DNA of 64,000 nucleotides. It comes from Blepharisma japonicum (Eukaryota; Ciliophora; Heterotrichea; Heterotrichida; Blepharismidae). Below, in pieces: positions 34,500 through 44,294 of the stretch (the first letter of the stretch is position 1; each line of letters begins with the position of its first letter). The stretch spans positions 496,001 to 560,000 of the forward strand of contig CATKHK010000010.1 in NCBI GenBank assembly GCA_949751835.1, written 5' to 3'. Below the pieces are notes generated by a model. The model did not search any database and was not told the origin of the DNA. It worked only from the letters and a program-made list of their open reading frames with translations. The position numbers and the translations under genes were made by a program.

Positions 34500-34901
34500 T
34501 TATTATTTAAAAGTTTCATATTGAACTTGAAGCAAGGAAATTTGGTTATAATAGTTCAATATAAAAGAAAATAAATAATTTTATTTCTTTTTTAAGCATT
34601 TTATAATTGTATAATCATTATGATGGCGAATTATTTAATACTAAGAAATAAATTTAGCATTATCATTTTATGTATTTAATTTTTTTGAAGTTAGATAAAA
34701 ATACTTTTTACCTCATATTATAGATTAAAAATTAATTATTTTAACTTAAGAATATTTATTTAACTTATTACTAATCATATCAGAGTCACATTGAAATCTT
34801 AAATTTTTTTAACTTTTATTATGGATTTTTTAATTAAAAAAAGTAGACTCATAAAATAATAATTTTATTAAATAGATAATTATTTTAATGCGTAATTTTA
34901 A
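34500..34901. other. Intergenic, AT-rich
   Basis: About 400 bp, very AT-rich, with no gene or element recognised. The sequence beside the end of zinc-finger copy B is not related to that beside copy A. Confidence 0.5.
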
Positions 34902-35540
34902 TTATGATTCTTGTTTTAAGATATCGTTGCTTACTTGATGAATCTTAATCTTAAGATGGTCTATCAAGTGGCCTTTGGCCTTGAAGCATTTTCCACAATT
35001 AGGGACGGGACATTTATACGGTCTTTCGCCTGTATGAGTCCTCATATGAGTTTTAAGGTTACCTGATTCGGTAAAACTTTTCCCACAACTAAGGCAGGTA
35101 TATGGTTTTTCCCCCGTATGGGTTCTTATATGTATTTTTAATGTACTTGGCCTCATAAACTTTTTCTCACATTTTGGGCAATCGAAAGGCCTTTCGTTTG
35201 TATGCTTTCTTGCATGGTCAGTTAAGTGTCCTCGGGTGGTGAATTTACTTCCACACGAGACACATAGAAATGGCTTTTCCCCCGTATGAATACGTGTATG
35301 GGTCTTTAAATTCCCATTTTCACTGAAAGCTTTATCGCATATTTTACACTTAAAAGGTTTTTCGCCAGTGTGTTTCCTCATATGAACTTTTAGGGTATTT
35401 TGCCTGGAGTATATTTTTCCACAGATTTCGCAACTGAAAATGCGTCCGCTCGACACGATCTCGGGCACTAGACAGGTGTCTGTGGCAGGAGAAGCTGAAA
35501 CAGTAATAATCTCCGGGATCACGAGATAAGTATCAACCAT
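34902..35540 (-). CDS. Six-finger C2H2 zinc-finger protein, copy B
   Basis: A 212-aa inverted paralogue of the gene at 29145-29792. It starts MVDTYLVIPEIITVSASP and carries the same six C2H2 fingers and linkers. Fingers 2-6 differ from copy A by only a handful of bases (for example HARK for HKRK in finger 3 and LIDH for LNDH in finger 6), while the leader and finger 1 differ at many sites. It stops directly after KQES, three residues earlier than copy A (KQESYTL). Likely a nuclear DNA-binding protein with the same or a closely similar target, because the fingers' contact positions are nearly all conserved. Confidence 0.9.
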   Translation of the reverse strand: MVDTYLVIPEIITVSASPATDTCLVPEIVSSGRIFSCEICGKIYSRQNTLKVHMRKHTGEKPFKCKICDKAFSENGNLKTHTRIHTGEKPFLCVSCGSKFTTRGHLTDHARKHTNERPFDCPKCEKKFMRPSTLKIHIRTHTGEKPYTCLSCGKSFTESGNLKTHMRTHTGERPYKCPVPNCGKCFKAKGHLIDHLKIKIHQVSNDILKQES

Positions 35541-36241
35541 GAAATATCTTTAATAATCTATAGGTTACAATTTGAAATTTTGCTATGAATGCCCGGAATA
35601 GTAAATAGGGCCATTGATTAAAGTAGCTTGAGCTAGATAAATTGTAAATTATGATTTATTTGAAGTAATTTATTTCAAAAAAATATTATAAGCATTTCTA
35701 TCCGTAAACCTAAATTCTTGTTAGCTTATTGAAAAATATTTGAAAGTTTTATAACAAAACTCCAATTTTGCATTTAAAGTTAGCGGTTGCATCTTTTATT
35801 CCTTCTTACTTAGCTGCGAAATATTTTATTTATTTCTTGAAAATTGTTGTATCTCATATATTAAAAGCAGTGAAATAATATTAGTTTATGTGTGGCCATT
35901 TTCTATGAAGTTCGAACTTTGTATTATGATATCAGAATTTCAATTTATATGCTCAATAAAAATTTTCAATCACTAAGTCTCGCTTATTATTCTTCAAATA
36001 AATAGGAAAAATAAATCTTAAGAAGGCTTTAACTTAAATTTTCAGAAATTATTATTTATAAATATTTCTATTGCTCGCTGTTCAGTAATTGAGATCTTAG
36101 AAAAAAATGTTGATCTAAAAATAGCTTTAGGTATAAAATACACTATAGAAAATCGAATATTCGAATATAATGAGATATATAAAATGGTGTGCGCTGTCCT
36201 ACCCATACTTTTAGCGACAGCATATTCTTATTTCTAATAGC
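35541..36241. other. Intergenic, AT-rich
   Basis: 700 bp upstream of zinc-finger copy B and beyond the Rab pseudogene; no coding frame or element recognised. Confidence 0.5.
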
Positions 36242-36850
36242 TTAGCAAGCACATTTCCCTGGATTATCTTTCTTCTTGCTTGCATCAAGTTTTTTCTCTC
36301 CCATTCCTCTTACTGCATCTTCTTTAGCTTGACTTCTTTTTATGATTTCTTCCACAAGTCTAACTAAAGCTTCATTGGCATTGGTTCCTACCTTAGAATT
36401 TGTCATATAGCTCGCTACAAACTACCTTTCGTTTGCAAATCTCGATAAATCGTCACTTGTGATTCCACTCCCAGGCACTAATAAATCAGCTCTATTAGCA
36501 ACCAGTATCATCGGTATTGGTGAACCATCAGAAAATCTTACATTATCGTCAACACTTTCTTTTCACAAGCATGCATGCTCAAGCGTCTCTTCATGTGTTG
36601 CATCAGTAACGACTAATGCACCATTGGCATCTCTACAATAAAGACGTGAGATTCCTCCTAATCTATCTTGTCCTGTTAGATTTCACAATTGGATTCTAAC
36701 TGGTTATCCATTGATTTCAATTATTTTCAGGCCAAATTCGCAACCTATGATAGCTGTGTATTTTTCAGAGGTGTTATAGACAATTCTGTTGGCCAGAGAA
36801 GTTTTGCCGACTCTAACGTCTCCAATGACTAAAATTATGAAAAAGCTCAT
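36242..36850 (-). pseudogene. Rab-family small GTPase pseudogene
   Basis: One minus-strand frame of 203 codons reads as a full-length Rab GTPase of about 202 residues. It has the P-loop (VIGDVRVGKTSLANRIV), an effector region (TAIIGCEFGLKI), a WDxxGQ-type motif written LWNLTGQDRLGG, an NKxD-type motif written NRAD, and a C-terminal CAC prenylation site. Two in-frame stops break it: TAA after EING, where Rabs usually have Lys, and TAG after FANER, also at a usual Lys position. Each is one base from a Lys codon. No GT...AG segment removes them. Two TGA codons read as Trp. The Asn in the WDxxGQ position is a further sign of decay. Looks like a recently silenced Rab32-like copy. Confidence 0.75.
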
Positions 36851-37711
36851 ATTTTTGGACTTTTAGCAAGTGCTATCCTATATATCCAGTCATGTTTTTA
36901 GAGTCAGGAAACAGCCCAAAAGCATCTGGAGTCCCAAAGCGAGGAACCTAAATACAATTCTGCTATTTTGTGATCTGAAAACTTCATTTTGCTAGCAGTA
37001 CCTAAGCCAGTGTGTATCCGAGATTAAGCAGTCATCCGAGATCAGCCAATCAAAACTCTTTAGCACATATTCACTTTCATTCAGCAAAAACTCTATATAT
37101 TATCTTGTTTAAATAATTTTCAAAAAATAACAAAACTTCTGAAAAACTTTCAAAAATAAATTTTTGCTCGAAAGCTCAAGCTTCAAATCTTTACTTATTC
37201 TTTCTTTCAAGTTTCAACTGAATTACCGATTCGCACATCCGATATCAGCTAATCAAAATTCAATTTAGCATGATGACTGCTGAACGCCTTTACTTGAGAC
37301 TCTTAGGGATCAACCGAGAAAAGGGAAAAAGAAAAAAGCAGTTACTCCTGCTATAAGGATCCCTTATATGGGCGATTTGGTCAGAGTTGTAGACAATGTA
37401 GAGTATCAAAGGGTGAAGGGATTGAGTTGGGAGAGTAGTTTCGGAAAGGTTTTGAACCAACTATCGAGAGACCTAGTTTTTTGGCCTGGGACCCAGAATT
37501 GCCAGGGGTGGAAGTCACCCAATTCGTTCAGGCCGCCATGCGTCCTCATCACACAAAATACCACCCTAGAAGTAGAGATTTTAAATATCTAGCACGGTTT
37601 AATCTTAATTTCATCAATGTAATGAATATACTATATTTTCTTTGAAATGATTAATAAATAAAAATAATAATTTCAAAAAATCAAGGTTAGTCTCAGGAAA
37701 AGCAAATTTAA
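36851..37711. other. Relic-rich intergenic region
   Basis: Short stretches of protein-like text survive here: minus strand about 36874-36947 (FGTPDAFGLFPDSKNMTGYI) and plus strand about 37275-37592, where at least two overlapping frames look coding (RIPYMGDLVRVVDN in one, VTQFVQAAMRPHH in another). The GC content near 37270-37590 is higher than around it. A degenerate direct repeat (about 35 bp, near 37035 and 37235) lies between. I take this as decayed coding DNA of unknown origin and call no gene. Confidence 0.4.
37035..37271. repeat. Degenerate direct repeat pair, about 35 bp
   Basis: CATCCGAGATCAGCCAATCA near 37039 and CATCCGATATCAGCTAATCA near 37236 are clearly related, and the similarity extends through AAAACTC/AAAATTC to TTTAGCA. 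A third, shorter ATCCGAGATT lies just before the first copy. The copies flank about 170 bp of AT-rich DNA. Confidence 0.5.
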
Positions 37712-38569
37712 TTATGATATTATACAGTGGCAAGCTTCTTTAGGTTCCTCCCGTTTTCCTTCAGCACTTGTTTCATTTCCTTGATTTAATGCTTGAATGC
37801 TTGCTTTTGCTGCCATAACACTTTCAATCAAACTGTCTCTCCCTACCTCTCTGAGCCCACTTATAATTTCATCTCTAAATACTCTTTTTATCTTTTTTAC
37901 ACAATCAGGGCAAGTTATTGATCTCAGCCTACCATATGGAATAAATAATCTAGTTTGTTTATTCAATTGGTCAATTTCTCTCAATAATTTAGATTGCTCT
38001 TGATTAGCTTTTTCTTTCAATTCGTTCCTCTTATTTATTTCTTCTTGAAACACTCCTAACTTCTTCCTCCATATCTCTTGAGACAGCTTTGAATTTTTTA
38101 TTGTGACTCCAAGGCTATCAATTTCGCTCAGGACATAACAGTTAATTTGCGTTTCTTGGCTTAATTTTTGTTCTATTTGTGCAATTTTTATTGCATGCTG
38201 ATTTTCGTTGTCTTTTATAGCTTCTTCTAATTTTAAAATATTATTTGTTTTCTCTTTAATATCTTCACCGATTTTGAACTTTTCTCTTTTAATTTCGTCT
38301 GCTGAATCTCTATAATCATTTATTTCTAAAGCTCTTCCAGCTTTTATATCAATTCTCATCAAGTCTTTGAAGCATTTATCGCAAGTATTCTCGTCAGACT
38401 GTTTGTTTCGTCTTAAATGATACTTGCAAAAATAATGATTGCATGAAGAGCATTGCATTTTGGTTGGATTCTTTTTAAGCTGGATGTAGCAGACGTCACA
38501 AAAGATATAACCGGTGTTTTGCTTTGTTTTTGATCTTTGGAGATTAGATTCGCCATTGGGATCAATCAT
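37712..38569 (-). CDS. FYVE/RING-like zinc-finger coiled-coil protein with CaaX-like end
   Basis: A 285-aa protein. The N-terminal zinc module (about 24-66) is CDVC, then CSSC, then HYFCKYH, then CDKC, with spacing like a degenerate FYVE or related cross-brace finger. A coiled coil spans about 85-205. A second CxxC (ITCPDC) follows near 218. The protein ends in ACHCIIS, where CIIS fits a CaaX prenylation box, so farnesylation and membrane attachment are plausible. No Arg-rich RKHHCR pocket is seen, so phosphoinositide binding is doubtful. Starts at the first ATG and ends in TAA. A membrane-trafficking adaptor is a guess from these features. Confidence 0.7.
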   Translation of the reverse strand: MIDPNGESNLQRSKTKQNTGYIFCDVCYIQLKKNPTKMQCSSCNHYFCKYHLRRNKQSDENTCDKCFKDLMRIDIKAGRALEINDYRDSADEIKREKFKIGEDIKEKTNNILKLEEAIKDNENQHAIKIAQIEQKLSQETQINCYVLSEIDSLGVTIKNSKLSQEIWRKKLGVFQEEINKRNELKEKANQEQSKLLREIDQLNKQTRLFIPYGRLRSITCPDCVKKIKRVFRDEIISGLREVGRDSLIESVMAAKASIQALNQGNETSAEGKREEPKEACHCIIS

Positions 38570-38848
38570 TTTATTGATGCTAATGTTTATATTTTTTTCT
38601 CTGGGGTTTTTAATATAAATTGAATTATTTTAGAATTTTATTCTTTTCTATATTGAAAAACTGAATCATTAATCTTAATTATATTTCCACTTTTTAAAGA
38701 TTTTGTTCTAATACCATTTTCAAGTTCACAGCCATGCAATGCTTGTCTATTTAAAATTTTTGACTCACAAATTTTTCTATGTGAAAGTTCCTTAAATTAG
38801 CAATTAAAATGGTAAATTCTAGATCAGAAATGCTTAATAATCTAAAAT

Positions 38849-40831
38849 ATGCATCACGCTATCAGAAAAAATCTCTTAGCCCACGAAGTTAGTCCATATT
38901 TACTTCAGCATCAATTTAACCCAGTTGACTGGTATCCATGGGGTACCCAAGCCTTCTCCAAAGCCCAACAAGAAAACAAGCCAATCTTATTATCAATTGG
39001 CTACTCAGCTTGCCACTGGTGTCATGTAATGGCCCACGAAAGCTTTGAAAACGAAGAAATTGCTGAAATCATGAACCAAAATTTCGTTAACATTAAAGTT
39101 GACCGTGAAGAAAGGCCAGACTTAGACTCCTATTACCAAAATGCTTTATCTCTATTAGGAAGATCAGGCGGATGGCCACTTACCATGTTTCTCAATACAG
39201 AAGGTAAGCCATTTTGGGGCGGGACTTATTTCCCTCCTCACAGAAAATATAATCTTCCAGGCTTTAAAGAAGTCTTGACCACTATTTCTGATTCTTATAA
39301 GAAAAATAATCAATCGATTATGAACACTGCTAACCAGATTGACCAAATAATAAAAAATGAAAAAATTCAAGCTGAAACAGGGCAAACAATGAGCTTTGAC
39401 TCATTAAATGCAATTTCTGATAAGCTGCTATCATATATGGACCCTCGATATGGAGGTATTGCAGGGGCTCCTAAGTTCCCAAGCCCTAATTTATTAGCTT
39501 TTTTCTGGAGATCATATGAAAGAACTCAGTCAAGAAAATATAAAGATGCCTTTTTACTAGCTATGAGCCAAATGTCAAAAGGAGGGATTTATGATCATAT
39601 AGGCGGAGGGTTTTCAAGGTACTCAACAGACCAATATTGGCTTGTACCACACTTTGAAAAAATGCTGTATGATAATGCTCAGCTAATAGAATTATTAACT
39701 CTTGCCTGAAAAGAGACCCAAGATCCTTTATATTTGTTAAGAGTTGAAGAAACAATTAGATGGATTGAGAGGGATATGAAATTGCCTGAAGGAGGATTTG
39801 CCAGCTCTTTAGATGCTGATTCGGAAGGACATGAAGGGCTTTATTATGTATGGTATGAAGTTGAAATTGATGCTTTATTAGGAGATGATGCTGAATATTT
39901 TAAAAAATCTTATGATGTAAGCTCGACTGGGAATTGGGAAGGGAAAAATATTTTAAATTTGTCAAATTTTAGAGGAAATTATGAAGATGAAAGATTGGCA
40001 AGGTGCAAACAAATTTTATTGGAGGAAAGAAGTAGGAGAACCCCTCCACATAAAGACGATAAAGTGTTGGCGGATTGGAATGGATTGATGATTCATGGAC
40101 TTGTGCAAGCTAGTTTAGCTTTTGATAAGCCTGAGTGGCTTCAATTAGCAAGAAATGCATTTTCGTTTATAGTGGAAAATATGATAGCTAATGGCTCAAT
40201 ATACCATAGCTGAAGGGAAGGAAAAGTTAACCCAGTTTCTTTCTTATCAGACTATGCTTCTTTAGGTAGAGCTGCTTTATCTCTTTATCAAGCCACTTTT
40301 AATGAAGAATATTTAAGATATGCTGAAGAATGGGCAAATGTTATCAATACAAAATATAAAGCAGAAGATGGAGGGTATAATTTTTTGCAAAAAGATGTCA
40401 ATGAAATTTCATCTTCATTGAAAGAACTGAATGATGATCCAATCCCATCTGGGAATTCGTTAGCTCTAGAAATAATGGTAAAGCTAAAGGTATTGACTGA
40501 AACAAATACTTATGATGAAGAGATAGAAAACCAAATTAACTATTTTTCATCATTGATGAAAGGACAGCCGATGATGCTTGCAACTATGCTGAATGCATAT
40601 GAGCTATATCATAGATATATTACAGTTTCATTAAGAGGGCATCCAGGAGATACAGGAATTTTTGATTTTTTAAATATCGCTTCCAAAATCCCATCTCTTT
40701 GTGTTATATTTAGAAGAGAAATTGTAAATGAAGAACCCAATGCAGTTCTCTGTAGAAATTTTACTTGTGGCGACCCTATTGCTACACCAAAAGAATTAGA
40801 CGAAAAACTTAGAAAAATGGTTTTTGACTAA
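38849..40831 (+). CDS. SPATA20: SPATA20/YyaL family thioredoxin-like protein
   Basis: A 660-aa protein with two TGA-Trp codons. The N-terminal thioredoxin-like domain (about 1-165) carries the family signature [22 protein letters not shown], and [12 protein letters not shown] (55-66), then VDREERPDL. An alpha/alpha-barrel like that of N-acylglucosamine epimerases follows ([43 protein letters not shown]). Length agrees with bacterial YyaL (about 690 aa) and SPATA20. The biochemical role is not settled; proposed functions are redox or sugar related. No clear targeting peptide is present. It starts at the ATG at 38849 and ends in TAA, 24 bp before the convergent PDE gene. Confidence 0.93.
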
Positions 40832-40855
40832 TTATTTAATAACATTATTTATGCA

Positions 40856-43063
40856 TTATTTTTTACTATTTCCATTCGCAGTAACAGAATTATCAGCATT
40901 TTGAGCTGAGGTTCTTCTTGCTTTTGTTTTTTCATCCCAATACGCCAAATTCTTTTTTAATTGGTCCATACAGTTTTTATTTATTTCATCACTATTTAAA
41001 TATGAACATCAAACTTCATATAAAGGCATACAAATATTTTTAATAAACCCAGATTGTGACTTCGGGACTTCAGTTGTGTCTCTATCGCAATACATAGAAA
41101 CTTGCTGTTTTCTTTGTTTTTCTAGGTCTCCTTGTCTGAAAAACTCTTCACAGACTAAGGAAGTTCATTTTTCATGCAACTCAGGGATTTTGGCAGAGTG
41201 TCCTATGTCTCCACATTTTAATCCCATTGATAAAATTAGAAGCTTATCGTCTTGATTTTCTAAGGCAAGATCAGCTAGATTTACAGCTCTTGCTCTGAAT
41301 CTTCCTAATATTTCGAAATGTTTCATCATATCTGTTTCTAATATCATTTCAATGATTATTTTTCTTGATTTAGGCCAGTCTTCTGGATCAAGATTTTCAA
41401 AAATATTACAGCCTTGCTTATTCATAATGGAGTATGTTTTGGAAATATGCATATTTTCTAGGACACTATTATCGTTATATTGAAAAGCAATTTCATCTCT
41501 ATTGTTTATCAAAAATCTGTTAGTAAGCGCTGGATGCCCAACATCATGCCCAAGGCAAGCAACAATTAAAGAGATAATGTCAAGAGGGTTTAAATTTTTG
41601 ATCACATTAGGAGTAGATAGAAAATAAAGCAAGCTGTGAAGGACATCAGCTGCATGACATGCGTTGTGGTAGGGATTTTGATGGTAATTCTATATAGAAA
41701 TTACTTTTTCTAAGGTCTGGAAAAATCTGTCAGTTGTATCTTCAGAAATACTGAAAGCTGTATTTAAGCTCCACTTTTCAAATAAATATTTTGCAACTAT
41801 AAAAATACTATGGCCAGTTACTTGATATACAAACCATATATCAAAATTTCAGTTTTTCCCAACGCTGAACAGCACAGAATCTAACTCAGCGACACCATAA
41901 GTACTGAATGGAAAAGATGGGTTAATTTCTCTTACATCACCCATAGTTTGATGTCTGCCTCTTACTTTATCACTTGATATTTTATCCATACAATACTCTG
42001 CTATAAAAACTTTATCATCTTCATCCAGTTCTCCATTCCCCTCCAATTTCACATCATGCATAGCCAACCCATGTGCAATTCCTCTTTTTACCTTTTCAAT
42101 TTCAGTTTGTGCAGCTTTCAGCTTAGTTTTCACATCCTTATACATAATAACTGCAGAAGCCTGCTTAATATTCTGCTTTATTTTATCACAAGCATGAAGT
42201 AAAAGCTCAACCTCAGTATGAATTTGGGCATAAGCTTTATCACTGTCTTCTCCTTGGCTTGCCATTGGGTCTAAAGATTCTTCTTCTTGGTCTCTTCTCC
42301 AAAACAGTTGCCTCGCTCTATATTCAACCTGATGGCAATCAATAGTTTGCAGCAATAAAAATACAAAAAGTACTAAATAATCACTTAAAATTGCAAATGG
42401 GGATAAAGATGATAATGAGAGAAGTAGCGCAATTGCCGAAATTAAAGTAAGGGTAGTAAAAATTGTAATTAAAAAAAAGCTATCAAAAATAACCACTCGG
42501 ATCATAATGAGAAAGCATGCTAAAATTAGCGTGTGGTTTTGGCAGTTTTTTTCATAGTCTTTTGAAAATATTTCTGATAGAACTCTTTCATCACATACTA
42601 CTAGATAAGATATAATAACAAATGAGAGGATCGCTAGTAATTCTTTTGATTTTAATAAAAAGTGAGAGGATTTGAAAAGCAGATAAGCAATTGTGTAGCC
42701 TAGTATTAAAATAAAGCCTAAAATGATGAGACGGGTAATTAAAAGTTCTTTCTTTTGATTTCCTTCATTGTAAAGAAGGAGGGAGGTTGTAACTGTAATT
42801 ACTATATATGAGGTAAAGAAAATATAGAAAACAAGCAAGTTATTTTTGAATTCTTTTGATTTTTCTTGGGAGTTTCCTTTATTACACAAAAGAGCTAGAT
42901 AGTATCGATATTCAAGCAGGTCATCTTTGAATGATAGAATGTTGGGGTTTATAGGGATTCGCTGGTTTTCAAAAGCTTCGTGATCTAAAATACTATAAAT
43001 AATCGATTTGGATTGTTTTGATATATGCATGTCCGCTTCCCCTTCAACTTTACTTTTATTCAT
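40856..43063 (-). CDS. Membrane-anchored 3',5'-cyclic nucleotide phosphodiesterase
   Basis: A 730-aa protein with three TGA-Trp codons and one 15-nt intron (41690-41704). About six hydrophobic segments fill residues 75-245 (for example NNLLVFYIFFTSYIVITVTT, LLITRLIILGFILILGYTIA, YLVLFVFLLLQTI). A cytosolic linker follows, then a class I PDE catalytic domain: YHNACHAADV (460-469), the metal-binding LGHDVGHP (499-506), NDNSVLENMH, and LKCGDIGHSA. It should hydrolyse cAMP and/or cGMP at a membrane; substrate choice cannot be read here. N-terminal TM plus class I PDE is typical of ciliates and other alveolates. The His and Asp of the two metal sites are all present, so it looks active. Confidence 0.9.
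41690..41704 (-). other. 15-nt spliceosomal intron
   Basis: On the minus strand GTAATTTCTATATAG, phase 0, removes an in-frame TAG and joins ...RFFQTLEK to NYHQNPYHNACHAADV at the edge of the PDE catalytic core. A at position 10. Confidence 0.92.
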
Positions 43064-43333
43064 TTTAAGTTATTTTTATTAATGATAAAATTTAAGCATA
43101 TTTTTTTTATATTTTAAGTATTTACAATGATATTTTTCCAATAAAACCTCTCATTGAGGTAATTCTTAGCACTTTAATTTTGAAAAATTAAATTATTAAT
43201 CTAAATTACAATGAATTAATAAATATTAATTTATATAAGATATTATAATAGCATGAAAATTTATCATTAAATTTATAGCTGAAGAATAATTTAGCTCTAT
43301 TAATATTTAAATATAAGTATAGCATCTATAAAT

Positions 43334-44209
43334 ATGCCAAATTTTCTGCTCTCAACACATAAGAAGAATTGAATTTTATCAAAAGAACAGCTTGATTTAT
43401 TATATAATGAAAAGCACTCATCACTTATTTCTCAATTAACCTCAATGGGAGTTCCCAACGAAATATTAAATTTTCTTCTTACAAGAGAAGAGGAGGAAAC
43501 CTTACTACTTGGCTTATGCAGAAATTTACTTATGTGCTGTAAGCATATAAATCTTCATTTAAAAGCTCAAACTACTGCTATTTCTTATTTTCGACGATTT
43601 TTCTTACGAAATCCTGTATGTTTAAATGATCCCGGTAACTTAATGTTCACAGCTCTTTACGTCGCATGCAAAACTGAAGAAATCAATGTAAGAGATGCGA
43701 GCTCTTTTTGCTCAAATTTCCAAGGAAGCAATCCTCAAAAAATTTTGCAAAGCGAAATTGTTCTGATTTCTGGAATAAAATTTCAATTATATGTGTACAC
43801 ACCTTATAAACCTTTAAAGGCTCTTATTGAATTTTTAAAAAATAAAGGCATTGCAGATGCTGATTTGGAGGAAATAGAAAAAAAAGCAAAAGAATTCATA
43901 GAAATTGCTCATTTTGGGGATGCATTTTTTACATATTCTCCTGCTGCTATAGCCATTGCAGGGATTTATTCAGCGATTTATGATAGAATGGATAGAGATG
44001 ATTTAGTTGAAGAAATCGCAGCGATGGGAAATAACTCTGGGAATATTATGCAAGCTATTTCAGCTATTACAAAAGAAGTTGAGAGCATTAAGCAAAAATT
44101 ACAGACGATAGATAACGTTTTTAAAGGATTATTGAAAAAAGCTGGGGCCATTAAGCATAGAATAGGAAAAATGATATCTATGAGTGCCAAGCCTAGAGAA
44201 AATGCTTAA
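43334..44209 (+). CDS. CCNH: Cyclin H (CDK-activating kinase / TFIIH subunit)
   Basis: A 291-aa protein with one TGA-Trp codon. The N-terminus STHKKNWILSKEQL matches the conserved start of cyclin H (human SSQKRHWTFSSEEQL), and that Trp is encoded by TGA. The two cyclin folds follow: AQTTAISYFRRFFLRN, MFTALYVACKTEE, ILQSEIVLISGIKFQLYVYTPYKP, and the second fold with FGDAFFTYSPAAIAIAGI. Cyclin H pairs with CDK7 and MAT1 in the CAK module of TFIIH, activating cell-cycle CDKs and phosphorylating the RNA polymerase II tail. Length is slightly below human (323 aa). The next gene starts 85 bp downstream on the same strand. Confidence 0.88.
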
Positions 44210-44294
44210 AACTTTATAAAATTAAAGAAAATACATCAATTATTTTAATGAGCTATCGCATCAAACACGTAATTTATACTAATTTACAAATAAA

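Noticed and set aside
37368-37592. 74-codon open frame in the GC-richer patch
   Set aside because: Protein-like text changes frame within it and extends upstream without a start; treated as decayed coding DNA, not a gene.
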